Source of the DNA: an uncultured Eubacteriales bacterium
GTDB taxonomy: Bacteria > Bacillota > Clostridia > Oscillospirales > Oscillospiraceae
Length of the DNA: 8,904 nucleotides
NCBI GenBank assembly: GCA_900554855.1
Contig: USIZ01000040.1
Span: 1 to 8,904, forward strand
Reading direction: 5' to 3'
The translations under genes were made by a program, and so were the position numbers. Positions 6,292 to 8,904 of the stretch are shown one piece after another; the first letter of the stretch is position 1, and each line of letters opens with the position of its first letter. Under the pieces are notes generated by a model. That model did not search any database, had not been told where the DNA came from, and saw only the letters and a program-made list of their open reading frames with translations.

Positions 6292-6297
6292 TGCAGG

Positions 6298-7191
6298 TCA
6301 GCTTTGCTCCTGTGCCGCCGCGCCGCTGACAACCTCGGTGATCTCGGTGGTGATGGCGGCCTGACGGATGCGGTTATATTGCAGCGAGAGCTGGCTGACG
6401 ATCTCCTTGCCGTTTTCGGTGGCGCTGTCCATGGCGCTCATACGGGCGTTCTGCTCGGCGGCGTAGGACTCCACCATGGTGCCGTAGAGCATGCCCTTGA
6501 CGTAGTTGGGCACCACCTTGCGCAGCACCTCGGAAGGGGAGGGATCGAAGTTCTCGATATACGTCTCCGTTTCGTGTACGTTGGCGTCCGGGAACATATT
6601 GCCCTTCAGGGGCAGCAGCTGGATCATCCGGGTCTCGGCGGTCATGGCGTTCACCATTTCGGTGTAAACCACATGGACGGCGTCCAGCTCACCCTTCAGG
6701 AACAGTTCGATCACATGATTGGCCAGATTCCGGGCCAGCCAGACGGAGGGGTTGCCGGCGGAGAAGCAGTAATTCTGATCCATTCGGAACGCCAGCTCCG
6801 GGTGACGGGCAAAGTAGTTCCGGCCGGACTGACCGATGCAGAAGAGAAGGTCCTTGTCCGACTTCTTCAGCTCCGTCTCCGCCACCTTGCAGACGTTGTG
6901 GTTGTACGCGCCGGCAAGGCCGCGGTCGGAGGTGATGATGATGTAGCCGTGGCGGATCTGATCGGCCGGAATATCACGGTCGGTGGCGAAGAAGCGTTCG
7001 TTGTTCAGATCCGTGTGGACAATGATCTTGGCGATCGCCCGCTGAAGGGAGTCAAAGTAGGGCTCCGTCTCCGCCAGCGTCTTGCGGGCCTTCTTCAGCT
7101 TGGAGGAAGCCATCAGATACATGGCGTTGGTGATCTTCATGGTCTTCTGCACGCTGGTGATCCGGGTGCGGATGTCTCTCATGCTTTCCAT
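6298..7191 (-). CDS. atpG: F-type ATP synthase gamma subunit
   Basis: Rotor shaft of F1, 297 residues, usual length. Seen: the N-terminal coiled-coil helix MRDIRTRITSVQKTMKIT followed by NAMYLMASSKLKKA (4-35), the Rossmann-like middle with ITSDRGLAGAYN (85-96), and the C-terminal helix with ARMSAMDSATENG then the strongly conserved LSLQYNRIRQAAITTEITEVV (about 249-288, given in two parts), which inserts into the alpha-beta hexamer. The ATG at 7191 is 4 bases after the alpha stop codon, and the ribosome site AGGTGA contains that stop, so translation is coupled. An internal ATG three codons later (MRDI) is the more usual family start and remains possible. Confidence 0.96.
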   Translation of the reverse strand: MESMRDIRTRITSVQKTMKITNAMYLMASSKLKKARKTLAETEPYFDSLQRAIAKIIVHTDLNNERFFATDRDIPADQIRHGYIIITSDRGLAGAYNHNVCKVAETELKKSDKDLLFCIGQSGRNYFARHPELAFRMDQNYCFSAGNPSVWLARNLANHVIELFLKGELDAVHVVYTEMVNAMTAETRMIQLLPLKGNMFPDANVHETETYIENFDPSPSEVLRKVVPNYVKGMLYGTMVESYAAEQNARMSAMDSATENGKEIVSQLSLQYNRIRQAAITTEITEVVSGAAAQEQS

Positions 7192-7195
7192 GAAA

Positions 7196-8904
<1,709 letters not shown>

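Overview
The window looks like chromosomal DNA from a GC-rich low-motility-type Firmicute, most likely a gut clostridium of the Oscillospirales group. That placement is inferred from strong G/C use at third codon positions, AGGAGG-type ribosome sites, the sequence style of the amino-acid binding lipoprotein, and the kind of degenerate repeat seen between operons. No marker here fixes a species.

Layout. Bases 1-663 (minus) hold the first 221 codons of an NADP-type hexameric glutamate dehydrogenase (gdhA), which runs off the left edge. Its promoter and a structured 5' leader lie at 664-799. A PaaI-like hotdog thioesterase follows at 910-1380 (minus) with its own terminator. A divergent promoter region (1381-1535) separates it from a plus-strand polar amino-acid ABC importer: binding lipoprotein (1536-2423), an intercistronic hairpin, permease (2511-3197) and ATPase (3211-3996), closed by an intrinsic terminator. 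A stretch of about 270 bases without a gene (4040-4310) holds degenerate repeat-like hairpins and separates two convergent operons. The rest, 4311-8904 (minus), is the F1 part of an F-type ATP synthase operon, in transcription order delta-alpha, gamma (atpG), beta (atpD), epsilon (atpC), ending in a perfect bidirectional terminator hairpin.

Most notable point. The alpha-subunit reading frame has no start of its own. It continues upstream, without a stop or a usable start codon at the boundary, into the C-terminal part of the delta subunit (AtpH). The last 69 or so delta residues are visible before the window ends. This is a delta-alpha (AtpH-AtpA) fusion, which raises a stoichiometry problem, because F1 normally has one delta and three alpha subunits.

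Second points. The gdhA leader can form two mutually exclusive structures, one of which pairs the ribosome site in a helix directly followed by six U. The binding protein has valine where this family usually has the arginine that holds the ligand carboxylate. The atpG-atpD spacer carries three stable hairpins in a row.

Functionally the window combines ammonia/glutamate interconversion (GdhA), amino-acid uptake (ABC importer) and energy conversion (ATP synthase), consistent with an amino-acid-using anaerobe. The three units appear to be transcribed separately.
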